64,000 nucleotides of DNA from Pseudalkalibacillus sp051842935 (GCF_051842935.1 NZ_JBPXRR010000001.1:2542001-2606000); one strand, 5' to 3'. Shown: positions 10,101-16,306, counted from the first letter of the stretch. A program made the numbers and translations. The notes: generated by a model not told the origin, from the sequence alone.

Positions 10101-11457
10101 CACCGAGCGATTGGATATAGTCCAATTTCTCATGGATTCCTTTGATATCTCCGCCAAAGAAATCATTGCTCCATATCCCGTCTCCTTCATAATTGGAGTT
10201 GTTCGATAAACGTGGATTATCCGGGAGTTCAGACCAGTCCTGATCCTCAATCGGCTCCATTCCACGTGCGTATTCTTTCGCGTCATCGTTTTTCTTGTTT
10301 CCATTGTAAAAACGGTCCGGGAAGATTTGATAAACGACCGCTTCCTTCATCCAATCTGGGGTCTTGTATTCCGGTTCATAGACCGTCATCTGGAAGAGAT
10401 CCAGTACGTTGTCACCAACGCGTCCTGTATGACCTTGCGCGGTATCTTCACCATACTCTTTGACAGTTTGACCATCTTTAGCGATGAATTTGTAACCATA
10501 CACCCCTTTTTCACTTGGTGTGATGGTCGCTTCCCAGTATTCACGTGCGCCTTTTCCGTCCACATCTGTCCATCCGACTAAATCCATTTTAATCAGCTCG
10601 GAATTCCCTGACGTGTAATTTTTCAACTGGACATTCGCGCCGGTCAAGTCACCCTTTGCAGCTTCCAGGCGCAGTTTGACCTTCTCTCCTGTTTTGATTG
10701 CACCGAATGGTTTCCGGTATAGCTCGTCCCACGTATCGTGATGGAGCTGATCTGTTTTGATGAGCCCATCCGGACCGGATCCTTCATAGTCAGTCGTGAC
10801 TTCTTTCGTTTCATGGTTATAGAAAAATGTGACTTGTTCAGTTTTCGTCACATTCAGTTTGACGTTCTCTTCAGGGTACTGAGTGCCCCAATCGTTCCCG
10901 AGGACGACTTTGAATTCGTAATTGCCTTTCGGAACATCCGCTGTAAACTCATACACATTGTCATGGTTTTCATCCGTTAAAAGCGCACTGGATGTTCCTG
11001 GGGACCATTCATCTCCCGCACCAATTGCAGGTTGGATCGTACCCGCGAGACGGGGCATTTGATCCTCTGTCATGATGGTCGTTACATGCGTCTGATCGTT
11101 ATAGACAAACAGCACTTCCTTCTGTTCACTCAGTGCGAAGGTCATGTTTTGACCACCTGCTTCGCCATTTTGACCGTAATTCTCATCCCATGATCCATTA
11201 ATGGCTACTTTATACTCGTATGTACCGGCATCCAGCACTTTTTTCAAATAATACTTGTCCCGTTCTGAAGCAGTCATTTTCATCTCATCAGATGCTGGGT
11301 TCCAAAAGGTCGGATCCCCATCTGAACCGAAGCTTCCGACGATACGAACCGTTCGGTCAGCTGCTTCTGCATCGTTTGATGCCATTCCGACCAAGCTTTG
11401 CATGACAAGCAGCAATACCATAACCACTAAAAAAGGTTTTGAACGCTTTATTTTCAT
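7105..11457 (-). CDS. Secreted multidomain GH13 amylopullulanase / alpha-amylase family enzyme
   Basis: A 1450-residue secreted starch/pullulan hydrolase. A signal peptide spans residues 1-33 (KIKRSK, a hydrophobic core, then AEAAD). Two beta-sandwich starch-binding-like modules follow (about 35-225), then an Ig-like N domain and the GH13 barrel (about 370-880). The catalytic regions are visible: DGVFNHVG (I), GWRLDVANE with the nucleophile Asp (II), LGEIWDDA with the acid/base Glu (III) and MGSHDTARA (IV). After it come a fibronectin-III-like domain, a spacer domain, a second FnIII-like domain, a CBM20-like module (NSLNGWNTNAWEM) and a C-terminal Ig-like domain. The layout fits amylopullulanases (alpha-1,4 and alpha-1,6 cleavage). 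Two cre-like sites lie upstream. No S-layer or sortase anchor is seen. Confidence 0.9.
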   Translation of the reverse strand: MKIKRSKPFLVVMVLLLVMQSLVGMASNDAEAADRTVRIVGSFGSDGDPTFWNPASDEMKMTASERDKYYLKKVLDAGTYEYKVAINGSWDENYGQNGEAGGQNMTFALSEQKEVLFVYNDQTHVTTIMTEDQMPRLAGTIQPAIGAGDEWSPGTSSALLTDENHDNVYEFTADVPKGNYEFKVVLGNDWGTQYPEENVKLNVTKTEQVTFFYNHETKEVTTDYEGSGPDGLIKTDQLHHDTWDELYRKPFGAIKTGEKVKLRLEAAKGDLTGANVQLKNYTSGNSELIKMDLVGWTDVDGKGAREYWEATITPSEKGVYGYKFIAKDGQTVKEYGEDTAQGHTGRVGDNVLDLFQMTVYEPEYKTPDWMKEAVVYQIFPDRFYNGNKKNDDAKEYARGMEPIEDQDWSELPDNPRLSNNSNYEGDGIWSNDFFGGDIKGIHEKLDYIQSLGVNTIYLNPVAHAASNHKYDATDFKSVDPMFGSPKEFKQFTDELKKRDMHLILDGVFNHVGDDSIYFDRYGKYETVGAYEYWARIYDYMNEEGLSEEAAKERAEKEFLQEGQVFSDYGFHNWFNIDNRKVEVGTPNERYDYQAWWGFDSLPEIASVPGKAVPYDSELNNEAFSNYIMYDKDSVAKSWLNRGGSGWRLDVANEVDTEFWREFRDEIKATKTKTNDDPLILGEIWDDASKYFLGDLYDSVMNYRFRGAMLDYLKNGKAERAAEQLKAIEEDYPEEAFYNLMNLMGSHDTARAVYLLGNGNENAERAEFDANYDHELGLKRLKLAAIFQFGYPGAPTVYYGDEAGVTGSKDPDDRRTYPWGNENKKLIEHYQNLGKIREKHQDLLAYGDLKNLHMEGDVFVYGRSLNKKSAIVAVNRGNQEQTIKVDVKEFALNGITFDNQLGENDAVQVKDGKVTLTIPAMSGQMLFAKNKNVKAPKAIKKLTAVEGVNEVSLSWKGKAEQYNVYVTTIKGALYEKVETTNTSSIDVTDLDNGRKYYFAVTAVDKYGNESMKVATDEVIPHIPLTEDSYEIEDLTEIEEIELDLSAPKTMNVGIQIGKYTAEDLAEGLQAKLQVKTPGEQEWESIPAVYTGQGENEQGTNVFSAEFLPLEAGQYEYRYAYTTDLGRNWIYSDEQAFTVLKAEDEIPPVESVALEEPKQESGQVNLNWSLQNSKDPYMIAIVRDGEVIEKLWDPSMTQYKDLSVENGKSYEYVVRVYDQYGNKVDSNAVTVTPDIVMVEVTFKVNAPDYTPLDAKVNMPNSLNGWNTNAWEMSRNGAVTPDWEYTVEMQVGEVLTYKYVKGNSWDQEGLPDHTPDDPNDDDVSYYGYGAIGTDMKVVVENQGNNKMVVEDKILRWIDQPVVISSHANGQTVSDDVVTLKGNAIKEGILTINGERVTVNDDMTWSHQVNLRNGENRFDIHIEPSEENKSEIFKNDAGAIGKNTKDITFTLVKQ

Positions 11458-11493
11458 AAAAATCTCCTCTCAAAATTGTTGTCGATTGAGTTG

Positions 11494-11507
11494 TGAAAAC
11501 GTTTGCA
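11494..11507 (-). promoter_or_regulatory. cre-like / LacI-family operator 1 of the amylopullulanase gene
   Basis: TGCAAACGTTTTCA on the minus strand is a near-perfect dyad and matches the CcpA cre consensus (WTGNAANCGNWNNCW) except for the first W. It lies 37 bases before the start codon, within the likely transcribed leader, where binding would block transcription. Confidence 0.7.
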
Positions 11508-11543
11508 CAAACCTCATAAAAAGAGGGCTGCATATAAAATTTG

Positions 11544-11557
11544 TGCAACCGCTTTCA
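11544..11557 (-). promoter_or_regulatory. cre-like site 2 of the amylopullulanase gene
   Basis: ATGAAAGCGGTTGCA on the minus strand satisfies every position of the cre consensus. Its centre is 50 bases from the first site. Two sites suggest strong catabolite repression, or one for CcpA and one for a maltose-type LacI regulator. Confidence 0.7.
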
Positions 11558-11654
11558 TATAAGTATACAGAAAGTTCCAACTACTATAAATAGGACCAAA
11601 TTCATAAATAAGGAGAAAAAACACTCCCCAATGAAGAGGAGTGTACTTGGAGGA

Positions 11655-11789
11655 TCAGCAGCACTGATCGTCATCTTTTTCTGACGGGTCACAACAGTCA
11701 GTTTGATCATTTTTATCATCACTACAACAAACCTCATCTTGCTTCACTTCAACTTCTTTAATTTCAATTCCACAACAAGCCTTAGCCAT
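11655..11789 (-). CDS. Small Cys-rich acidic protein of the arsenic island (44 residues)
   Basis: The 44-codon frame opens MAKACCGIEIKEVEV and ends DDDQCC. It has four CC pairs (residues 5-6, 21-22, 29-30 and the C terminus) and is strongly acidic. AAAGGAGGTGATTAA directly precedes the ATG, so it is surely translated. It lies downstream of the 58-residue gene on the same strand, behind an operator shared with the arsR-type gene. A thiol metalloid-binding peptide (chaperone or sink) is an inference; I do not recognise a named family. Confidence 0.75.
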   Translation of the reverse strand: MAKACCGIEIKEVEVKQDEVCCSDDKNDQTDCCDPSEKDDDQCC

Positions 11790-11842
11790 TTAATCACCTC
11801 CTTTCATTCATTGAATTTTTTTGATTAATTGGTTGAAAAATT

Positions 11843-12019
11843 TTAAGCATAACAGCAATCCGTCTGTGGTTGTCTTCTCCTGCCAAGTTTATAAAGTACG
11901 CGTAACCAGGATCGAGACTTTTCCCTATTGTTATTCTCATGGTAAAGGCGCGTTTCCAGCTTGTTCAATTGCTCTTGCCGATATTTAATTTCCGTTTCTA
12001 GTAAATAAGAATCAAACAT
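11843..12019 (-). CDS. Small protein ending DCCYA, divergent from arsR (58 residues)
   Basis: The start MFDSYLLETEIKYRQEQL at 12019 is 9 bases after AAGGAG; in-frame ATGs at 12025 and 12028 are too close to it. A predicted amphipathic helix rich in Glu/Gln/Arg (residues 5-35) is followed by a basic stretch and the tail RRRQPQTDCCYA. It is transcribed from a clear promoter (TTGCAA, 17 bases, TATAAT) with an ATCAA-N6-TTGAT operator at the transcription start, divergent from the ArsR-family gene, so it should be metalloid-inducible. Function unknown. Confidence 0.75.
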   Translation of the reverse strand: MFDSYLLETEIKYRQEQLNKLETRLYHENNNREKSRSWLRVLYKLGRRRQPQTDCCYA

Positions 12020-12036
12020 TATCATCATCTCCTTAA

Positions 12037-12052
12037 ATCAATTTTTATTGAT
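12037..12052. promoter_or_regulatory. ArsR-type operator O1 (ATCAA-N6-TTGAT)
   Basis: ATCAATTTTTATTGAT, perfect 5-bp arms. It lies just downstream of the minus-strand promoter of the small Cys genes and overlaps their transcription start. Confidence 0.75.
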
Positions 12053-12059
12053 TAATATG

Positions 12060-12088
12060 ATTATATGTTTCGTCGGATGGAATTGCAA
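12060..12088 (-). promoter_or_regulatory. Sigma-A promoter of the small Cys-protein operon
   Basis: TTGCAA (12083-12088) and TATAAT (12060-12065) on the minus strand with exactly 17 bases between them. Confidence 0.8.
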
Positions 12089-12095
12089 CTTATAA

Positions 12096-12111
12096 ATCAA
12101 TTTTTTTTGAT
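12096..12111. promoter_or_regulatory. ArsR-type operator O2
   Basis: ATCAATTTTTTTTGAT, the same arms and spacing as O1, located between the two divergent promoters. Confidence 0.75.
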
Positions 12112-12118
12112 AAATAAA

Positions 12119-12147
12119 TTGCAATTCATTACAGCTCATCATATACT
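12119..12147 (+). promoter_or_regulatory. Sigma-A promoter of arsR (first copy)
   Basis: TTGCAA (12119-12124), a 17-base gap, TATACT (12142-12147). Operator O3 follows 7 bases downstream, covering the transcription start. Confidence 0.8.
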
Positions 12148-12154
12148 ATGATTA

Positions 12155-12170
12155 ATCAAACTTTTTTGAT
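12155..12170. promoter_or_regulatory. ArsR-type operator O3
   Basis: ATCAAACTTTTTTGAT, perfect arms, between the arsR promoter and its ribosome binding site: the expected place for autorepression. Confidence 0.75.
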
Positions 12171-12184
12171 TTGGGGTGTGAAGG

Positions 12185-12505
12185 ATGAAAGATATTGAAC
12201 GAGTAGATGAATCTCTACCAGGAACGTTTGAAAAATATGAAGCGAAGTTCAAGGCACTGGCCGATAAGAAACGACTTCAAGTCATGTATTTGTTAACCCA
12301 AAAAGGAGAAATTTGCGTTTGTGATCTTGTAGATATGATGGAAATGCCACAATCGAAACTTTCCTATCATTTGAAAATACTACTGGATGCGGGAATCATC
12401 ACACGAGAAACACGCGGAACCTGGAGCTATTATCAATTGAATCAAGAGGAAGTAAATCATCTGTTATCTGCTGAACTTTGTTGCTTATTCAGACCTTCTT
12501 GTTAA
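12185..12505 (+). CDS. arsR: ArsR/SmtB-family metalloid-responsive repressor
   Basis: A 106-residue winged-helix repressor released from DNA by trivalent arsenicals. The DNA-binding region is SKLSYHLKILLDAGIITRETRGTWSYY. Two possible metalloid sites are visible: ICVCDL (Cys44, Cys46), the E. coli ArsR-type site, and a C-terminal Cys99-Cys100-N5-Cys106 arrangement like that of Acidithiobacillus ArsR. C-terminal vicinal Cys pairs are also used by methylarsenite-selective ArsRs, which would fit the arsP neighbour. It sits on operator O3 and probably controls the divergent small genes and arsP. Confidence 0.9.
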   Translation: MKDIERVDESLPGTFEKYEAKFKALADKKRLQVMYLLTQKGEICVCDLVDMMEMPQSKLSYHLKILLDAGIITRETRGTWSYYQLNQEEVNHLLSAELCCLFRPSC

Positions 12506-12531
12506 GAGGAGGTTTTCTTTTGAATTAATTA

Positions 12532-12547
12532 ATCAAAATAATTTGAT
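12532..12547. promoter_or_regulatory. ArsR-type operator O4 upstream of arsP
   Basis: ATCAAAATAATTTGAT overlaps a TATAAT at 12547-12552, so arsP has its own repressed promoter besides read-through from arsR. Confidence 0.7.
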
Positions 12548-12569
12548 ATAATGTGAGAGGATGAATATC

Positions 12570-13436
12570 ATGTGGGTGGAAACGTTTAAAAGTTTTTTAT
12601 GGATTGCATTGGAATTGACTCTATTATTCGTTGTGATTTCCTTTGTCATCAGTCTGTTGCAAGGATACATACCTTACAAGAAGATTGAACAAATGCTGAT
12701 TGGGCGGCACAAGTTACTCGCGGCATTCGTTGCGGTATTTTTTGCTTTCATTACGCCGTTTTGTTCTTGTTCCACGATTCCCGTGGTCGTCAATATGCTG
12801 AAGAAAAAGCTCCCGTTTAACATCGTCATGATTTTCTTATTCGCTTCACCTGTTCTTGATCCGACGATTTTGACCATCATGGGTGTTTTTCTTGGCTGGA
12901 AGGTTACCATCGTGTATACAATTTTAACGACTGTTTTATCGATTCTAATTGGCTTCACGCTTGGGGCGCTTGGATTCGAGAGAGCGGTCAAGAATGTCGT
13001 CATGTCTGGCTACAATGAGGAAAATCAGAAATTCAATGTTCGGTTTGCGTTGCGCGAAACTTGGGATTTGATGAAAAGTGTTTATCCATACTTGATGCTT
13101 GGTGCAGGGATTGGAGCCGTCATACATGGAGCTGTACCGACTGAATGGATTTCCAATCTGTTCAGCGAAGATGCCTGGTGGCTCATCCCTGTTGCCGCTA
13201 TTATCGGTATTCCACTCTATATACGACTATCCAGCATGATACCGATCTCCCAAGTCTTGATTGCTAAAGGGATGGCGCTCGGACCAGTCATGGCGATGAT
13301 GATTAGTTCCGCCGGCGCTAGTCTACCCGAGGTCGTTTTGTTGAAATCAATCTTTCACAAAGAACTGGTGATCACCTTCGTCATCTCTGTAATCACCATG
13401 TCCACCATATCCGGATTCATCTTCTATTTAGTATAG
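12570..13436 (+). CDS. arsP: ArsP-like permease (PF03773), probable organoarsenical efflux
   Basis: A 288-residue membrane protein with about eight helices in two halves. The hallmark TPFCSCSTIPV in the first half carries the two conserved Cys residues that bind trivalent methylarsenicals in Campylobacter ArsP; SPVLDPTI and the second-half LSSMIPISQ and SSAGASLPE are family blocks. ArsP exports methylarsenite and aromatic arsenicals; other PF03773 members are of unknown specificity, so the assignment leans on the adjacent ArsR gene, the shared operator and the nearby arsI. The ATG at 12570 is 9 bases after GAGAGG; an ATG at 12561 abuts it. Confidence 0.8.
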   Translation: MWVETFKSFLWIALELTLLFVVISFVISLLQGYIPYKKIEQMLIGRHKLLAAFVAVFFAFITPFCSCSTIPVVVNMLKKKLPFNIVMIFLFASPVLDPTILTIMGVFLGWKVTIVYTILTTVLSILIGFTLGALGFERAVKNVVMSGYNEENQKFNVRFALRETWDLMKSVYPYLMLGAGIGAVIHGAVPTEWISNLFSEDAWWLIPVAAIIGIPLYIRLSSMIPISQVLIAKGMALGPVMAMMISSAGASLPEVVLLKSIFHKELVITFVISVITMSTISGFIFYLV

Positions 13437-13450
13437 GTAGATTTACCTAT

Positions 13451-13510
13451 GGTGCCAGGTACTTATTTGGAGTCCGCTCTGGTCAAGGGTTCTCTGTCGG
13501 TACCTGGTAC
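13451..13510. repeat. GGTGCCTGG-type paired repeat element, copy C
   Basis: GGTGCCAGGTAC (13451-13462) and CGGTACCTGGTAC (13498-13510) form an inverted pair separated by 35 bases, 15 bases after the arsP stop. Confidence 0.7.
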
Positions 13511-13518
13511 TGTACCTT

Positions 13519-13638
13519 GATTTCGGTTTATAATTTCTGATTTTGGCTTGTTATTTCTGATTTTGGATTATAATTTCTGATTTTGGATTATAATTCCCGA
13601 TTCTGGCTTATAAATTCTGAAACGGGTTTATGTATAAA
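13519..13638. repeat. Six-unit 20-bp degenerate tandem repeat
   Basis: Six consecutive 20-base units with consensus GATTTTGGNTTATAATTTCT; units 3 and 4 differ only at their ends and units 1, 2, 5 and 6 are more diverged. It fills the gap between the copy C element and the shared terminator. No frame, promoter or gene explains it. Confidence 0.9.
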
Positions 13639-13643
13639 GGAAA

Positions 13644-13676
13644 AGCAGAGCCGGCTATACCATAGTCGGCTCTGCT
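13644..13676. terminator. Bidirectional rho-independent terminator between arsP and the HesB-like gene
   Basis: AGCAGAGCCG pairs with CGGCTCTGCT around a 13-base loop; T-rich sequence follows on both strands, so it can end both convergent transcripts. Confidence 0.8.
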
Positions 13677-13706
13677 TTCTATCATTTTTAAGTCATGAAG
13701 ACTCAA

Positions 13707-13988
13707 TTAGCAGCAGTCTTCCTGTCCTAGAAAGACAAGTCCTGCACCTTGTTCAGTTTGTTGGAAGTCGACTGTCAGATCCTTCGTATATGAAACGATT
13801 CGTTCATCGATAGATACGCGGATTCCATTCAGCTCTTCCACTTGATCATTTTCTTGTGGCTCATCCAGAGCCATTCCCATCTTGGGACCGCCTCAGCCCA
13901 TGCCGGCAAAATAAATACGGATGCCGTCTGCACCATGCTGATGGAGGATTCCCTCGATGGCTTGTTTAGCGCTATCTGTGATTTGCAT
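13707..13988 (-). CDS. HesB-like protein with in-frame TGA at codon 32: probable selenoprotein (CC/Se motif type)
   Basis: A 93-residue HesB/IscA-like protein whose frame is open except for one TGA (13893-13895) at codon 32, in FAGMG-[TGA]-GGPKMGMALDEP. Relatives have Cys or selenocysteine at this place (G-C/U-GGP), and the C terminus ends EDCC. HesB-like selenoproteins are an established family. After the TGA, GGCTC-TGGAT-GAGCC (13858-13872) can form a stem whose loop begins 26 bases downstream with G as its second base, within the loose bacterial SECIS rules. AAGGGGGAAGATCA precedes the ATG. The alternatives are a Cys-to-TGA mutation or a sequencing error. The role is unknown; Fe-S or metalloid redox chemistry is inferred. 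Confidence 0.75.
13858..13872 (-). promoter_or_regulatory. Candidate bacterial SECIS stem-loop
   Basis: On the minus strand GGCTC and GAGCC form a 5-bp stem with loop TGGAT. The stem starts 20 bases after the TGA codon and a G is in the first two loop bases, as the loose bacterial SECIS rules require. The stem is short and does not extend outward. Confidence 0.5.
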
Positions 13989-14066
13989 TGATCTTCCCCC
14001 TTACTCTTACTGTTATAGCCTCTCTTAGTGTAGAGTATTCGAAGCGAATCCTCAACGTTAATCGAC

Positions 14067-14534
14067 TTATTTCTTAGGGGAAGTCATTTCAATCGAAATT
14101 GGCTGAGGTTTTGGCGGTGCACAGCAAAGGGACATATCCCGTGCATCCCCAGCGGATTCAAACTCCGAATCTTCTTTCGTATAGAAGATCTCCCACGCGT
14201 TGCCGTCCGGATCGTAAACCCAGACTTTATCTTGAACGGCATAACAGCAAGTCGTGTCCATCTCATCGATCAAGAGAAGACCTGACTCCCGCAAACGCTC
14301 ACCCATTTTCAAGACATCTTCTGTATTGTCCACCTGGAAGCCTAAGTGGTTCAATACACCTTCTTTGTTAAAATCACGAACATTCAATGAGAAATGCAAA
14401 GCAGGCTGCTCGAGCTCAAACTTCGCGTAGTTCTCTTTCACTTTCGTAGGCTCAGCTCCAAAGAAACTTTTATAAAATTCTAAGGACTTCTCCAGGTCAC
14501 TACAGTTTACGGCAACGTGCATACGGTTAATCAT
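14067..14534 (-). CDS. arsI: ArsI-type C-As lyase (vicinal-oxygen-chelate fold)
   Basis: A 155-residue Fe(II)-dependent dioxygenase that breaks the C-As bond of trivalent organoarsenicals, giving As(III). TTCCYAVQDKVWV places Cys96-Cys97 exactly where ArsI binds methylarsenite. Metal ligands of the fold are visible as His7 in RMHVAVN, His63 in LNHLGF and the Glu of WEIFYTKE. The C terminus adds another Cys pair (SLCCAPP). The ATG at 14534 is 9 bases after AAGGAG; a TTG at 14540 is less likely, and the Cys numbering supports this choice. It is the last gene of arsR-arsB-arsC-arsI. The CadI annotation sometimes used for this family is an older name. Confidence 0.92.
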   Translation of the reverse strand: MINRMHVAVNCSDLEKSLEFYKSFFGAEPTKVKENYAKFELEQPALHFSLNVRDFNKEGVLNHLGFQVDNTEDVLKMGERLRESGLLLIDEMDTTCCYAVQDKVWVYDPDGNAWEIFYTKEDSEFESAGDARDMSLCCAPPKPQPISIEMTSPKK

Positions 14535-14560
14535 ATACAATCACTCCTTGCGAGAAAAAA

Positions 14561-14980
14561 TTACTTACCTTCTTTTGCGAACTTTTGGATACGTTCTTCG
14601 ATTTCACCACGGACACGTTGGAAAAATGTCCACTTCTCTTCTTCTGTACCTTCCGCTTTCGCTGGATCGTCAAAGCCCCAGTGGTCTCTTTTTACATGAG
14701 ACGGAGTCATTGGACATTTATCGGCTGCATCTCCACAAAGTGTAACGACCAGGTCTGCTTTATTCAATAGCTCTGTATCGATGATGTCTGAAGTTTGGTC
14801 TGTAATGTCGATTTCAACTTCTTTCATAGCTTTCACCGCATTCGGGTTCAAACCATGCGCTTCGATCCCTGCAGAATAAACGTCGTACTTGTCACCTAGG
14901 TATTTTTTACCGAATCCTTCAGCCATTTGACTGCGGCATGAATTTCCTGTGCACAAAAAGTAGATGATTGGTTTAGACAT
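14561..14980 (-). CDS. arsC: Thioredoxin-coupled arsenate reductase
   Basis: A 139-residue low-molecular-weight-phosphatase-fold arsenate reductase that turns As(V) into As(III) for export. The P-loop CTGNSCRSQ carries Cys10 and Cys15, and LCGDAADKCP carries the redox pair Cys82 and Cys89, identical in numbering to the B. subtilis and S. aureus enzymes. AAAGGAG precedes the ATG. It lies 27 bases after arsB and 26 before arsI in the same operon. Confidence 0.95.
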   Translation of the reverse strand: MSKPIIYFLCTGNSCRSQMAEGFGKKYLGDKYDVYSAGIEAHGLNPNAVKAMKEVEIDITDQTSDIIDTELLNKADLVVTLCGDAADKCPMTPSHVKRDHWGFDDPAKAEGTEEEKWTFFQRVRGEIEERIQKFAKEGK

Positions 14981-15007
14981 GTGTAAAAACTCCTTTTGAT
15001 GTATTTT

Positions 15008-16306
15008 TTATGTGATGATCAATAGCCAGATGTACAGGCCAGTCAATGTAATGAACAAGGTCGGCACCGTCAGGATGATACCGATTTTAAAGTAGTAACC
15101 CCAGGAGATTTTCACTCCTTTTAACGATAAAACGTGAAGCCAGAGCAATGTTGCCAATGATCCGATCGGTGTGATCTTAGGACCTAGATCCGACCCGATG
15201 ACGTTCGCATAAATCAACGCTTCTCGTACGACACCAGTCGTTGCTGTATCCTGAATCGCCAGTGCGTCAATCATGACAGTCGGCATGTTGTTCATAACCG
15301 ATGACAGAATCGCCGCAATGAATCCCATAGAAATCGTTGCCGCATACAATCCTTGATCCGCAGCTGCCTCAATGACCACTGCCAATACGTCTGTCAATCC
15401 TTCGTTACGAAGACCATATACGACGACATACATTCCAATTGAGAAAAAGACTATCGCCCAAGGGGCACCTTTCACGACTTTTTTCGTCTCGACCGCCGCG
15501 CTCTTTCTTGCCATAAACAAGAAGAAAATCGCAACGATACCTGCAATGATCGATACTGGAATTGCGAAGAATTCACTCGCAAAATATCCGACCAACAAGA
15601 TCGCAAGGACAAGCCATGATAATCGGAACATCTTGTGGTCTCGAATCGCTTCAGCAGGTTTTTTCAATTGGCCTGCATCATAGCTCTTCGGAATATCCTT
15701 CCGGAAGAACAAGTACAATACGATGATACTCGCCACGATGGAGAACAAGTTCGGCACAATCATGCGTGAAGCGTACTCCACAAAACCGATATCGAATACG
15801 TCTGCCGAAACGATGTTCACCAGGTTACTGACGATGAGCGGTAAGGATGTGGTATCCGCGATGAATCCACTCGCCATGATGAACGGAAAAATCATCTGGT
15901 CTTTGAAGTTCAGCGCACGAACCATCGCCAGAACGATCGGTGTCAGAATAAGAGCTGCACCATCGTTGGCGAAGAAAGCGGCAACGATCGAACCGAGGAT
16001 CGTCACGTAGACGAACATTTTCACGCCGTTTCCTTTTGCAATCCTGGCCATATGTAGCGCTGACCACTCGAAAAACCCGATTTCGTCCAAAATCAATGAA
16101 ATGATGATGATGGCGATGAATGCTAGTGTCGCATTCCAGACAATGTCCGTCACGGCGATGACATCACCGAAGTTGACAACGCCTACTAGGAGCGCAAGAA
16201 TTGCTCCACCGCACGCAGACCATCCGATTCCTAATCCCTTCGGCTGCCAGATGACGAGAACCAACGTCACGATAAAAATGAGTAATGCTAAGATGACTGA
16301 AAGCAT
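15008..16306 (-). CDS. arsB: ArsB arsenite efflux permease
   Basis: A 432-residue ArsB-family antiporter with about 12 membrane helices (opening MLSVILALLIFIVTLVLVIWQPKG). Family blocks include FFANDGAALILTPI, NNMPTVM and ANVIGSDLGPKITPIGSLATLLW. It exports As(III)/Sb(III), driven by the proton gradient; no arsA ATPase is present. It is the second gene of the minus-strand operon, 30 bases after arsR, with AAGGGGG before the ATG. Confidence 0.95.
   Translation of the reverse strand: MLSVILALLIFIVTLVLVIWQPKGLGIGWSACGGAILALLVGVVNFGDVIAVTDIVWNATLAFIAIIIISLILDEIGFFEWSALHMARIAKGNGVKMFVYVTILGSIVAAFFANDGAALILTPIVLAMVRALNFKDQMIFPFIMASGFIADTTSLPLIVSNLVNIVSADVFDIGFVEYASRMIVPNLFSIVASIIVLYLFFRKDIPKSYDAGQLKKPAEAIRDHKMFRLSWLVLAILLVGYFASEFFAIPVSIIAGIVAIFFLFMARKSAAVETKKVVKGAPWAIVFFSIGMYVVVYGLRNEGLTDVLAVVIEAAADQGLYAATISMGFIAAILSSVMNNMPTVMIDALAIQDTATTGVVREALIYANVIGSDLGPKITPIGSLATLLWLHVLSLKGVKISWGYYFKIGIILTVPTLFITLTGLYIWLLIIT

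Noticed and set aside
7528..11405. Plus-strand frames of 60-145 codons opposite the amylopullulanase gene
   Set aside because: Antisense shadows of a long GC-rich gene; none has a good ribosome binding site or recognisable sequence.
13707..13988. Treating the HesB-like gene as an ordinary pseudogene
   Set aside because: All other family positions, the ribosome binding site and the C-terminal CC tail are intact and the TGA is exactly at the known Cys/Sec position, so decay is the weaker explanation, although a sequencing error is still possible.
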